Shown: positions 38,107 through 46,614, counted from the first letter of the stretch. The stretch: DNA of 64,000 bases from Staphylococcus sp. 17KM0847 (GCF_013463155.1 NZ_CP040781.1:496001-560000), one strand, 5' to 3'. The notes: generated by a model from the letters alone, not told the origin. A program made the numbers and translations.

Positions 38107-39774
38107 ATGGATCGAGATAAAAAGCATGTGATTCCACGACGAAAGTATGGAAGAAAGCGTCGTGAATTTTTTCGCAATGAAGAGCGAGAAGCGCGAATCA
38201 AAGCACAACAAGAAGCAGATGCACTAAAGGCGGAAAAAGAAAAAGCACAAGCTAAAAATAATGAAGAGCGTGTAAAAGATAACTTACGAAAAGCACGTAT
38301 TGAAAAGTTGACGCATGAGGAAAATAAAAAAACTTCTAAACCAACAGCTACTTCGCAATTATCTAAAGGCGTATCAAAAGAATATAAGGAACGAGATCCT
38401 CGTGACAACAAAGGGTTAGAACATACGTCTGAGGAGCAGCCGACAACAGAGCAGGCACGTGTGCAACAAGAGCTGTATAAGCAGCAAGCAAGTGATATTC
38501 AAAAAGAGCAAACCGTCAAATATGAAAAAAGTAAAAATAATGCCCAAGAACAAGTACATCAAACAACCCAATCTCATCAGAGACATCATTATACGTTTAA
38601 AAAAGATTGGACAGAAAAGATTACGAAGTTTGTGACACGTGAATGGGCAAAAATATTAATTGTATTAGGCGCTGTTCTGATTTTATTATTACTATGGGCT
38701 ATTTTTCATAATGTGAATCAAAGTGGTGGTGGTAATAGAGATATGATGCAAGAAGCACATCACCCAGCAGCTAAAGACCAAGCCTTCACACAAACAATGA
38801 AAAATGCGAATGAAGCTATTAAATCTGTTGTTGCAGTTGAAAACAATCAAGAAGTAACACCTGAGACGGTTCAAGATGCAACTGAACAAGTACAGGAAAA
38901 AAATGAAAGCGGGTCAGGTGTCGTCTACAAAAAAGTGGGCGACACGCTTTACATTTTAACGAATGCACATGTTGTAGGAAATAAAGAAAAGCATGAGCTG
39001 ACATATGATAATGGTAAGACAGTTACAGGGACAGTTATCGGTAAGGATAAGTGGTCAGATTTAGCCGTTTTGACAGTGAAAGCTTCTAAGGTTAAAAAGG
39101 GAAAGCTAGTCCCTTTTAAACAAGGAGATGCAGAAGCTTTAATATTAGGAGAACCTGTCTTGGTTGTTGGAAATCCATTAGGCTTAGATTTTCAGAACAC
39201 AGTTGGTCAAGGTATTGTTTCAGGGTTAGAGCGTAATGTTCCCATTGATATAGATAAAGATAGTGAATATGATATGCTGATTCGGGCGTTTCAAGTTGAT
39301 GCACCCATTAACCCAGGTGATTCGGGAGGTGCAGTTGTTAATAAAGATGGACAGTTGATCGGTATAGCATCATTAAAAATCAGCATGCCGAATGTTGAAG
39401 GGATGGCTTTTGCAATTCCAATTAATGATGCGATAAAAACTGCTAAAAAATTAGAAAAAGATGGAGAAATTAAATATCCTAATACGCGTGTGAACTTAAA
39501 AGATGTTGCGACACTTTCGCAAGCTGAACGTGACACATATAATATTGATAAAAAAGTAAAAGAAGGTACTGTTGTGGAAAACATCGCTCAAGATAGTCCG
39601 GTAGGTGATTCAGGATTGAAAAAAGGTGATGTTATTACAGAATTAGATGGTAAAAAAGTAAAAGATAAATTGGTTTATCGCCAGCAATTGTTCCATCATA
39701 TCGATACCGATAAACCGATTAAAGTAAAAGTATTACGTGGTGATGAGGTGAAAGTCATCTCGTTCAATTTGTAA
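38107..39774 (+). CDS. HtrA-like membrane-anchored serine protease
   Basis: A 555-residue DegP/HtrA-type protease. Residues 1-175 are a charged, Lys/Glu-rich cytosolic part with coiled-coil character. A single helix at residues 180-200 (WAKILIVLGAVLILLLLWAIF) anchors it. The trypsin-like domain outside has His in ILTNAHVVG, Asp in SDLAVLTV and Ser in NPGDSGGAVV, and a PDZ domain occupies the last 100 residues (DSPVGDSGLKKGDVITELDG). S. aureus has a longer homologue (about 769 residues, from memory) at the same locus; the shortening is in the N-terminal part. It precedes the Ktr gene by 19 nt. Confidence 0.9.
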   Translation: MDRDKKHVIPRRKYGRKRREFFRNEEREARIKAQQEADALKAEKEKAQAKNNEERVKDNLRKARIEKLTHEENKKTSKPTATSQLSKGVSKEYKERDPRDNKGLEHTSEEQPTTEQARVQQELYKQQASDIQKEQTVKYEKSKNNAQEQVHQTTQSHQRHHYTFKKDWTEKITKFVTREWAKILIVLGAVLILLLLWAIFHNVNQSGGGNRDMMQEAHHPAAKDQAFTQTMKNANEAIKSVVAVENNQEVTPETVQDATEQVQEKNESGSGVVYKKVGDTLYILTNAHVVGNKEKHELTYDNGKTVTGTVIGKDKWSDLAVLTVKASKVKKGKLVPFKQGDAEALILGEPVLVVGNPLGLDFQNTVGQGIVSGLERNVPIDIDKDSEYDMLIRAFQVDAPINPGDSGGAVVNKDGQLIGIASLKISMPNVEGMAFAIPINDAIKTAKKLEKDGEIKYPNTRVNLKDVATLSQAERDTYNIDKKVKEGTVVENIAQDSPVGDSGLKKGDVITELDGKKVKDKLVYRQQLFHHIDTDKPIKVKVLRGDEVKVISFNL

Positions 39775-39793
39775 GATGTTGGAGTGAGTCATC

Positions 39794-41152
39794 ATGTCAA
39801 TTGTTAAGCAGTTGTTAAAAAGATCAAGTCCACAACAAGGTATTGTGATGTATTACTTATTTGCAATTGTTACCGCTTTTTTATTATTGAATTTACCGGG
39901 TGTGCATAAGCATGGTGTTAAAGTAGCACCAATCGATACACTTTTTGTTGCTGTATCAGGTGTAAGTGTGACAGGCTTGACACCAGTGAATATATCAGAA
40001 ACATATTCCGCTTTTGGCTATATTGTACTGTTGTTTATTCTAAATATTGGTGGTATTGGTGTCATGGCAATCGGTACACTGTTATGGGTTGTGTTAGGCA
40101 AGCATATTGGTATTCGTGAACGTCAGCTAATCATGTTAGATAATAATAAAGATTCTATGAGTGGTACTGTCAAACTCATTATTGACATTGTACGTGCGAT
40201 TTTAGCGATTGAATTGGTAGGTGCAATATTGTTAGCATTTTATTTTTATCGCGATCTACATGATTTAAAAGAGGCAATCTTGCAAGGTGTTTTCGTCTCG
40301 ATATCAGCAACAACAAATGGTGGTTTAGATATTACAGGTGACTCTTTAATCCCTTATGCGAATGATTATTTTGTACAAACAATTGTTATGTTCTTAATCG
40401 TGTTGGGTTCCATTGGGTTTCCAGTATTATTAGAGATTAAAGCATATATTAAAAATAGAATTCCAAACTTTCGCTTTTCACTTTTTACCAAAGTTACAAC
40501 GACAACATATTTAATTATTCTTGTTATCGGGACGTTAGGTATCTTATTGATAGAAACGAATGGTGTATTCAGAGGGGAAACTTGGCATAAAACTTTTTTC
40601 TATGCCCTTTTTCAATCCGTCACTACGCGTAGTGCAGGTTTACAAACTTTTGATGTTTCCCAGTTTTCTGACGCAACAAATTTATTAATGGGCGGTCTAA
40701 TGTTTATCGGATCATCACCAAGTTCTGTTGGTGGTGGTATTCGCACAACAACATTTGCAATACTTATATTATTTATACTGAACTATAAACCCAATGCTGA
40801 GAAGTCAGCAATTAAAGTGTTTAATAGAGAAATACATGTTCAAGATATTCAACGTTCTTTTGCAGTATTTATTATTGCAGTCTTTTTTACATTTATGGGT
40901 ACGTTTATCATGATGATAAATGAAGCGGGAAGTATAGACTTTATCCAAATTTATTTTGAGATCATGTCAGCATTTGGAACATGTGGATTATCAACAGGGA
41001 TTACATCAGAACTTGGAAGTATATCTAAAGTTGTACTCATGATTTTAATGTTTGTGGGACGTGTAGGTTTAATTTCATTTATTATTATGATTAGTGGTAA
41101 CCGAGAAGCAGTGAAATATCATTATCCTAAAGAACATATTCAAATTGGTTAG
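39794..41152 (+). CDS. ktrD: K+ uptake membrane subunit KtrB/KtrD
   Basis: A 452-residue Trk/Ktr/HKT-type K+ channel subunit that works with the cytosolic KtrA gating ring, which is not encoded here. Four pore loops carry the conserved glycines: AVSGVSVTGL, SATTNGGLDIT, VTTRSAGLQTF and FGTCGLSTGI. The position after the HtrA-like gene corresponds to the KtrD locus of S. aureus, hence the symbol; KtrB is the alternative name. KtrA-dependent uptake responds to cyclic-di-AMP in S. aureus, as does the CpaA antiporter encoded at 14.7 kb. Confidence 0.88.
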   Translation: MSIVKQLLKRSSPQQGIVMYYLFAIVTAFLLLNLPGVHKHGVKVAPIDTLFVAVSGVSVTGLTPVNISETYSAFGYIVLLFILNIGGIGVMAIGTLLWVVLGKHIGIRERQLIMLDNNKDSMSGTVKLIIDIVRAILAIELVGAILLAFYFYRDLHDLKEAILQGVFVSISATTNGGLDITGDSLIPYANDYFVQTIVMFLIVLGSIGFPVLLEIKAYIKNRIPNFRFSLFTKVTTTTYLIILVIGTLGILLIETNGVFRGETWHKTFFYALFQSVTTRSAGLQTFDVSQFSDATNLLMGGLMFIGSSPSSVGGGIRTTTFAILILFILNYKPNAEKSAIKVFNREIHVQDIQRSFAVFIIAVFFTFMGTFIMMINEAGSIDFIQIYFEIMSAFGTCGLSTGITSELGSISKVVLMILMFVGRVGLISFIIMISGNREAVKYHYPKEHIQIG

Positions 41153-41167
41153 TCTATGAATCTAACG

Positions 41168-41237
41168 AAAAGCTATTGTAACTTTAATATAAGCATACTA
41201 TCGGTAAAACTTATATTAATATTACAATAGCTTTTTA
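41168..41237 (+). terminator. Terminator of the htrA-ktrD operon
   Basis: A long hairpin: AAAAGCTATTGTAA...AATATAAG pairs with CTTATATT...TTACAATAGCTTTT, followed by T residues. Confidence 0.8.
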
Positions 41238-41325
41238 TAAATCATATGAGTTTGACTGAAAATTAAACTTTAAGAGCTTCTAAAAATATTTCTTACTTTA
41301 TATAGAAATGTAGTTACAGAATAAT

Positions 41326-42123
41326 TTATAACATGTAATTTTCAAATACGTGTCTACTCAAAGCATTTGCTAATATATTAGAAGAAGATAATAACATCAA
41401 ATGTAGTGCATCATCTAGTTTAATTATATCACCAGAACGTATATCATTTAAGCTGTCTTCTACAATATCTTTGTCAGTAATTTTAATATTGTCTTCTAAA
41501 TCAATGGGATAATCAAAGGCAACGAGTAGAGTTAATAATTTTGTGATACTGGCTGGGTTGTTTCTCGCGTGTTCATTTTTAGAAATAAGACTTGTGGGCA
41601 TCAGTTGAGTAAATAAGATTGGGTTATATAGAGGGTATTTGAATACAGTATATGTATGTGCATCTATTACACTAGAATGTTCAGGATTTGTAATATGATC
41701 TATAATTTGTTTAGCTTGATAGAACCTATTACCTTTTACTTTCAATAGTGTAACAATATAGATATGCTCATTATCATAAACTAATACACTTAAATTTTTG
41801 ATGAATCCAATAGTACCTGTTTTTCCCCCTAAAATACGATAATGTTTGTATTGTACTTTGTCGTTCACTGTTGTTTTAATATTTATTTCTCTATTGTTAT
41901 CCCCTTTTATTTTTATAGAATATTGTTTTTTCTTCCAAATTCTAACTATATTATGATTAAAACTTGCATGGAGTGTTAATAAAGATAAGTCATAACTTGT
42001 GGATAGTTGGCCTCTTGCAGTTAGCCCAGATGGATTTTTAAAAGTTGAATGATGCATGCCTATACTTTTGGCCTTTTCATTCATTTTCTCTACAAATTGT
42101 GGTATTACGGATTGTTGCATCAT
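41326..42123 (-). CDS. DD-carboxypeptidase-like (SxxK acyltransferase) protein with circularly permuted motifs
   Basis: A 265-residue protein built from both halves of a PBP4/DacA-type penicillin-binding fold in reversed order. Residues 8-60 (FVEKMNEKAKSIGM, FKNPSGLT) and the KTG triad at 101-103 normally form the second half. After them come SITK at 192-195, the nucleophile motif, and SSN at 247-249, which normally come first. The N-terminus (QSVIPQFVEKMNE) is just what should follow the C-terminus (NALSRHVFENYML). There is no signal peptide; the ATG follows AAAGGAATG and an upstream stop blocks any longer start. Function is uncertain, and it could be a decay product of a tandem duplication. 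Confidence 0.75.
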   Translation of the reverse strand: MMQQSVIPQFVEKMNEKAKSIGMHHSTFKNPSGLTARGQLSTSYDLSLLTLHASFNHNIVRIWKKKQYSIKIKGDNNREINIKTTVNDKVQYKHYRILGGKTGTIGFIKNLSVLVYDNEHIYIVTLLKVKGNRFYQAKQIIDHITNPEHSSVIDAHTYTVFKYPLYNPILFTQLMPTSLISKNEHARNNPASITKLLTLLVAFDYPIDLEDNIKITDKDIVEDSLNDIRSGDIIKLDDALHLMLLSSSNILANALSRHVFENYML

Positions 42124-42400
42124 AATATCATTCCTTTGCGTTAAATTTTATAGATTAATTAATAATGAGCATATATTATGTCGAAAAATTTTTTGTTTAT
42201 AGTATTCATTGTAACATTTGATAATATTTACTTGTATTTATATTATAAATTAATATAAATAAAGAAGAATAAATGCAACTTGGAGCGCTAAAAATGTGTT
42301 ATTGGTTTTTAAAGGGGATAGAGCTTAGCTTTATTTGATTTAGCTCCATGTTAAAATGAAGATAAAGTGATGAGATTATCAAAGTGAGGAGAAAAATGTT

Positions 42401-43921
42401 ATGCGCAAAAATGATGAGGTGCGTATTCAAATATTAGCAACATCTGATATACATAGTCATATACTCGAAGGGCATGAAAGATCTCATATTTATCGTGCAG
42501 GTACGTATATTGAATTCGTACGTGAACAATATGCACATACGCTGTTATTAGATAATGGTGGGAGTTTGGCAGGGAGTATGAGTGCTTTTTATTATGCTAT
42601 TGTTGCACCATATAAACGTCACCCGATGATTAAATTGATGAATGCATTAGATTATGACGCTAGTGGTATAAGCACCAATGAATTCAAGTTTGGTTTGGAT
42701 TTTCTTAATCGCTCTGTTGCGTTGGCACGTTTTCCGTGGTTGTCGGCAAACATCACGTATGCAACCACAAGAGAGCCTTATTTCTCAACGCCTTATTTAG
42801 TGCGTGACTATGAGGGTGTTCGAATTGTGGTAGTGGGCTTAACTTCTGACGTCTTGGTGAGAAATGAATATATTGAGATGGAACGTGATATTGCAGTGGA
42901 ACATGCTTCTACTGACGCTAAACGTTGGATTCGTTATATTTATGAAGTAGAAGAACCAGATTTTTTAGTAGTGCTATATCATGGCGATGATGAGAAGGAA
43001 AATCAAATAGCAGGGAAGATAGATACCAGTCAAGCAGAAATGATTATGAAAGAAGCGGGCATTGTAGATTTGATGATTACGGGACATCAATATGAAACAA
43101 CAATTGATTATGATGGTAGAACAGTCTGTGTACAAGCAGGTCAAAATGCAGAAAAGTTAGTACATATTGATGTTGCATTTCGTAAGAGACGTAATACGAA
43201 TGAATTATTAGAGGTTATACCTAAAATTGTAGAATTAAAGTCGTATGAAGAGCATACAGGATTATTGTCGTTAACTCATTATGACCGTAAAGCATTACGC
43301 AAATGGGCATGTCAGCAAGTTAGTATCAAGCCTATCGCAGCTCATTTTACATCGTGGCATGCATTAATGGAACAACAAAGACATCCTTTTATTCAATTAT
43401 TACATAATAGTATGAAAAGTGTTGCCGAGTGTGATATAACATGTGTGCATTTACCATTGCCTCATTTTGGAGGGCTTTCAGGATATATTGATAATCAAAC
43501 ATTATATCAAGCTTATCCTCACCCTGATAAACCGATCGAATTAGTGTTAACAGGTAAGGAAATTAGACAACTTATCGAAATTACAGCTGATCAGTTGGTG
43601 GTAGAAGCAGGAAATTTATCATTAAACAGCACCCAAGATCCTACGTTATACTTATTTTGGTCGGGGTTTAATTATACAATTGATATGTCTAAACCCTCTC
43701 ACCAAAAAGTGGTCGATTTATCGTTGCGTGAAGATTATGCATATCGTATAGCGATGACAGATTATTGCTATCGCCATTACCAAAAATATCTAAATCATCC
43801 TACAATCCATCATAGTTATACGGTATCTATGCCAGAATTGATGGCACAAGTGTTACAAACGTCAGACCCTATAACGATAGAAGATGAGTCAGTAAAAATA
43901 ATTAATATAAAAGCTGAATAG
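42401..43921 (+). CDS. Metallophosphatase / 5'-nucleotidase family protein
   Basis: A 506-residue two-domain protein of the UshA/YfkN type. The calcineurin-like metal-binding motifs are ATSDIHSH (residues 14-21), LLDNGGSLAG, STNEF in the usual GNHE position, VVLYHGDDE and ITGHQYET. The C-terminal 5'-nucleotidase domain follows from about residue 330. It has no signal peptide, unlike surface nucleotidases, so it should act inside the cell. AGGAGAAAAATGTT precedes the ATG. It is monocistronic in appearance. The substrate is unknown. Confidence 0.85.
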   Translation: MRKNDEVRIQILATSDIHSHILEGHERSHIYRAGTYIEFVREQYAHTLLLDNGGSLAGSMSAFYYAIVAPYKRHPMIKLMNALDYDASGISTNEFKFGLDFLNRSVALARFPWLSANITYATTREPYFSTPYLVRDYEGVRIVVVGLTSDVLVRNEYIEMERDIAVEHASTDAKRWIRYIYEVEEPDFLVVLYHGDDEKENQIAGKIDTSQAEMIMKEAGIVDLMITGHQYETTIDYDGRTVCVQAGQNAEKLVHIDVAFRKRRNTNELLEVIPKIVELKSYEEHTGLLSLTHYDRKALRKWACQQVSIKPIAAHFTSWHALMEQQRHPFIQLLHNSMKSVAECDITCVHLPLPHFGGLSGYIDNQTLYQAYPHPDKPIELVLTGKEIRQLIEITADQLVVEAGNLSLNSTQDPTLYLFWSGFNYTIDMSKPSHQKVVDLSLREDYAYRIAMTDYCYRHYQKYLNHPTIHHSYTVSMPELMAQVLQTSDPITIEDESVKIINIKAE

Positions 43922-44134
43922 TATCTTAGAAGTCCTCATCTATACGATAATTTCATTAAGAAATCTGCGAGTGTGATATTTATTAAATAGGATCAATGAT
44001 CAAAGAGGATATATCATCTATGAGAAAACGAAAAGGGATTTAAAAAGGATTAAAATAGAAAAATAGACGTGATAGAACGATGAATGAGCAAGTTGGATAG
44101 ATGGTGGCTATCTGAGTATAAGGAGGTGGTGCCT
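43922..44134. other. Gap before the type I toxin locus
   Basis: AT-rich DNA with several very short frames. AAGGAGGTGG at about 44120-44129 is the ribosome-binding site of the next locus. No tRNA or att-like repeat matching the downstream tRNA-Ser end was found here. Confidence 0.4.
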
Positions 44135-44263
44135 ATGGTGGCATTACCGAAATCTTTAGAAAGGAGAAGCCTTTGTGGTGTCTATTGTAGATGCGCTAAG
44201 TTTGATGATAGGTTTCGTTACTTTTATCGTTACTTTAATCGGCTTAGTCATCGCAATCGTTAA
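44135..44263 (+). CDS. Leader ORF of a SprG-like type I toxin locus
   Basis: A 42-codon frame with a very strong ribosome-binding site (AAGGAGGTGG). It begins MVALPKSLERRSL, the same start as in the SprG-type toxins of S. aureus (MVALLKSLERRRLM). After residue 13 it becomes a basic, aromatic sequence that overlaps the toxin frame below in another register. In SprG1 the leader and toxin are one frame; here they are separate, so this frame probably couples translation to the toxin. Confidence 0.45.
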   Translation: MVALPKSLERRSLCGVYCRCAKFDDRFRYFYRYFNRLSHRNR

Positions 44264-44282
44264 ATTAGACCGTAAAAAATAA
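44175..44282 (+). CDS. Holin-like type I toxin peptide (SprG/Hol_Tox family)
   Basis: A 35-residue peptide, GTG start, with AAAGGAGAAG 8 nt upstream. It begins MVSIVDALSLMIGF, has one membrane helix (residues 8-29) and ends with the basic tail KLDRKK. This form is typical of the membrane toxins of type I toxin-antitoxin loci. The antitoxin would be an antisense RNA over the 3' region (SprF-like), which I infer and cannot demonstrate. It overlaps the leader frame and is followed by hairpins. Confidence 0.65.
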   Translation: MVSIVDALSLMIGFVTFIVTLIGLVIAIVKLDRKK

Positions 44283-44389
44283 CCATCTAACATATACTTT
44301 GGCGAGTAATTAGATGGTTTAATATCATTTAATAAAAGCCACCGTCTTTCGAACGGGCTCGTCGGGGCATGTTAGCGCATGCCTCTTTT
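44283..44389 (+). terminator. 3' hairpins of the toxin locus
   Basis: ACCATCTAA/TTAGATGGT (44282-44320), then CCGT...ACGGG at about 44343-44357, then GGGGCATG/CATGCCTC followed by TTTT (44364-44389). The last is the terminator. The others would lie where an antisense antitoxin pairs. Confidence 0.6.
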
Positions 44390-44479
44390 CATATTTAATG
44401 TAACATACTGAATTGATATAATCAACTTTAACCGTCATCTATTTAATTAGGTGGCGGTTTTATATTGGAGGCATTTATT

Positions 44480-44632
44480 ATGAAATTAACTGAAAGTGAA
44501 AAGTTTGAAGGGATCGGCGAAGTAACAGAGCAGCAAATTAATGCGATCAAAACAGAAGAACATGAGAAAGATGAATTTATTGGCTTAAAAGCTGATGAGG
44601 AGGTAAAAGTTTATGAGTTACAATATCGTTAA
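44480..44632 (+). CDS. Small phage-type protein upstream of endolysin
   Basis: A 50-residue acidic protein (MKLTESEKFEGIGEVTEQQI start) with TTGGAGGC upstream. It overlaps the endolysin gene by 20 nt in another frame. Small proteins in this position occur in staphylococcal phage lysis modules. No function can be named. Confidence 0.55.
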   Translation: MKLTESEKFEGIGEVTEQQINAIKTEEHEKDEFIGLKADEEVKVYELQYR

Positions 44633-45461
44633 TATGTGGACACCTGCACACTTACATCCATTCAAATGCCCGTACTATATGCAACCAACGAAATTGGCTA
44701 TTCATAATACAGGCAATACAGCATCAGCACGTAATGAAGTAGCGTATATGAATAGTAACAGTAATTATGTATCTTATCATGTAGCTGTGGATGACAAAGA
44801 AGTAGTGCAAGCGATTCCGTTCAATCGTAATGCCTTCCATACTGGTGATGGAATCGGATTGTCATCTGGTAATCGTACTGTCATTGGTATCGAGATTTGT
44901 TACTCGATGGATAATGGATACAGTGGTGCGAAGTCAGAACGTTATAAAAAAGCGGAAGACAATGCAGCTTTATATGCAGCACACGTGTTGCATCAATACG
45001 GCTGGGGTATTGATCGTATGTATCAGCATTACTGGTTTAGTGGTAAAGATTGTCCACATAAAATGCGCGCTACTGGTACATGGGCAGAATTTGAGAATAA
45101 AGTGCAACATTATTTGAATCAGATTAAAGCTGGTAAAACGCCTACGACGCCACAAGCTAAGTCTACAGCATCTAAGGTAGGACAATGGCAACGTAACAAA
45201 TATGGCACGTTGTGGAAAGATGAGAAATTTACATTTACTGCAAATGCTGATATTTATGCTCGCTTAGAAGGTCCTTTTAGAAGTTGTCCGTTTGGCTACA
45301 CGTTTAAAAAAGGGCAGTCTATAAATTACGATGAACTGATGTAACAAGATGGGCACGTGTGGATTGGTTATAACTATAACGGTAAGCGATACTACTTGCC
45401 TGTTCGCACATGGAATGCTCAAACTGGTGATGTAGGTAAGCTTTGGGGAACGATTAAATAG
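44613..45461 (+). pseudogene. Phage endolysin (amidase_2 + SH3b) broken by an in-frame stop
   Basis: The N-terminal N-acetylmuramoyl-L-alanine amidase domain (residues 20-165) has zinc-ligand motifs in KLAIHNTGNT and KDCPHKM. It is followed by a Thr/Pro-rich linker and an SH3b cell-wall-binding domain beginning QWQRNKYGTLW. A TAA after DELM (stop at 45342-45344) cuts the SH3b domain. The frame continues open without shift ([19 protein letters not shown]...) to TAG at 45461, so a single nonsense change from CAA, AAA or GAA explains it. The catalytic domain may still fold, but wall binding is lost. Confidence 0.88.
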
Positions 45462-45473
45462 TTTTAAAAATTA

Positions 45474-45503
45474 AGGGTGGCTGTAATGGTCGCCCTATTT
45501 TTT
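45474..45503 (+). terminator. Terminator after endolysin remnant
   Basis: AGGGTGGC pairs with GTCGCCCT and is followed by ATTTTTTT, as at the end of phage lysis modules. Confidence 0.8.
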
Positions 45504-45563
45504 TATGCAAAAAATTAGAAGAAAAGTTAAGGGAAAATAGTAGATGAACGTCTTCTATTATGC

Positions 45564-45707
45564 TATAATATATTTAGGAAGTGAGGGGAAATGAGGATAA
45601 AAATAAAAGCACCCAAAAGCGTAAAGTTCTCGATTAGAATTGACCTGATAGTAATTCAAATCGAATTCGCTTTTGAGTACTAGACCCAAGAGGGGCAAAG
45701 CCCCTCT
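45564..45707 (+). promoter_or_regulatory. Stand-alone transcription unit for a 30-residue peptide
   Basis: An extended -10 (TGCTATAAT, 45561-45569), a strong GTGAGGGGAA site and a terminator (AGAGGGGCAAAGCCCCTCT, 45689-45707) frame one very small gene. Confidence 0.5.
45591..45683 (+). CDS. 30-residue basic peptide, unknown
   Basis: The frame MRIKIKAPKSVKFSIRID... ends in EFAFEY. It has six basic and three acidic residues, a hydrophobic alternating stretch in the middle and no classical membrane helix. It has its own extended -10 promoter, ribosome-binding site and terminator. It lies in phage-like DNA. I do not recognise a family; a small toxin or regulatory peptide is possible but unproven. 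Confidence 0.45.
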   Translation: MRIKIKAPKSVKFSIRIDLIVIQIEFAFEY

Positions 45708-45743
45708 ACACTATAAATATAACATATTCCTCATTTCAAATAT

Positions 45744-45857
45744 ATGAAAATTACGGTAAAGGTACGAAAATCAACAAGACAAGAAATGGTAAAAGGGTTA
45801 ATTGAATGGTTTATGATAGCTCTAATTGTAATAATGATAAGAAAGTGGGTGTTTTAG
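45744..45857 (+). CDS. Possible 37-residue membrane peptide
   Basis: The frame MKITVKVRKSTRQEMVKG... ends in a hydrophobic segment (WFMIALIVIMI) and a basic tail. The ribosome-binding site is weak. The stop touches the start of the HTH gene. It is listed for completeness and could be chance. Confidence 0.3.
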   Translation: MKITVKVRKSTRQEMVKGLIEWFMIALIVIMIRKWVF

Positions 45858-46070
45858 ATGAACGGTATCAATGATGTAAAAAAAACATTACAACTCTTAT
45901 TAGAATCTGATATAACATCTTATCAGATTGAAAAAGAAACACGTGTAAGTAGAGCAAAGATTGGACGATTACGAAATGGCAAAAATAAAATAGAGGATCT
46001 AACTTTAGATACTGCTGAAAAACTATACAATTACCAAAAGGAGTTGGAAAAAGATGAGAGTAAGGATTGA
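45858..46070 (+). CDS. Small HTH protein, phage-like
   Basis: A 70-residue protein with a helix-turn-helix pattern (TSYQIEKETRVSRAKIGRLRNGKNK, residues 19-43) and an acidic C-terminus. Proteins of this size and type act as Cro/XRE-like or orphan regulators in staphylococcal phages and islands. It overlaps the next gene by 17 nt, so the two are co-translated. The binding target is unknown. Confidence 0.65.
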   Translation: MNGINDVKKTLQLLLESDITSYQIEKETRVSRAKIGRLRNGKNKIEDLTLDTAEKLYNYQKELEKDESKD

Positions 46071-46413
46071 GGGCGATACTTATCTGCATGACTTAGAAGT
46101 TTCAGGTCACAGATACTCACTTTACAGTCTTGTGGACGAGAAAAAGTGGGCGATTGACGATGATATCGACTTCATCAAAGAAATGGTTATTGCTAAAAGT
46201 AAGACTCCTGAACCAATAATTGAAAGCAACAAAGTTGACGAGCTTTTCAATTTTGAGCATCATGGCGCAGATAGCCAAAAACTTACTCCTTATATAAATG
46301 AAAATAAATACCATTTTGTTAAGTTGGAAGATGGGTTTCAAAAATTCATACAACTTAACCAAGACTTGTTCGATGAAAGAGAAAAGATTGTCGAACGTAT
46401 GAAGAATGAATAA
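46054..46413 (+). CDS. Hypothetical protein following the HTH gene
   Basis: A 119-residue charged, soluble protein with no motif I recognise; the C-terminus is likely helical (FIQLNQDLFDEREKIVERMKNE). AAAGGAGTTGG lies correctly before the ATG inside the HTH gene. Its link to the HTH gene suggests a shared accessory function. It is the last gene before the tRNA pair. Confidence 0.6.
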   Translation: MRVRIEGDTYLHDLEVSGHRYSLYSLVDEKKWAIDDDIDFIKEMVIAKSKTPEPIIESNKVDELFNFEHHGADSQKLTPYINENKYHFVKLEDGFQKFIQLNQDLFDEREKIVERMKNE

Positions 46414-46486
46414 ATCTAAAAACCCAGCCTGAAAAGTAGGAGGGGTTAAATTTTTTAATTGACACTTTTTTGACACGTAAAATAAC

Positions 46487-46519
46487 AAAACCCCTTGAAA
46501 TCAATGTTTCAAGGGGTTT
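46487..46519. terminator. Terminator after tRNA-Ser, minus strand
   Basis: AACCCCTTGAAA and TTTCAAGGGGTT pair around a 7-nt loop. On the minus strand it follows the tRNA-Ser gene and ends in TTTT-containing sequence. It may also end transcription from the phage-like genes. Confidence 0.8.
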
Positions 46520-46524
46520 AAAAA

Positions 46525-46613
46525 CGGAAACGGAGGGATTTGAACCCTCGCGCCGCTTTCGCGACCTACACCCTTAGCAGGGGCGCCTCTTCAGCCAACT
46601 TGAGTACGTTTCC
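46525..46613 (-). tRNA. tRNA-Ser (anticodon GCU)
   Basis: Read on the minus strand it starts GGAAACGTACTCAAG and folds as a class II tRNA with a long variable arm. The anticodon loop CTGCTAA gives GCU (Ser, AGC/AGU). The T-loop GGTTCAAATCC and the acceptor CGTTTCC with discriminator G are present. The CCA end is not encoded. Length 89 with discriminator. Confidence 0.95.
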
Positions 46614-46614
46614 A

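Noticed and set aside
43922-44134. Duplicated tRNA-Ser end as a left attachment site of the phage remnant
   Set aside because: I compared the tRNA-Ser acceptor and T-arm sequence with this gap and found no matching stretch.
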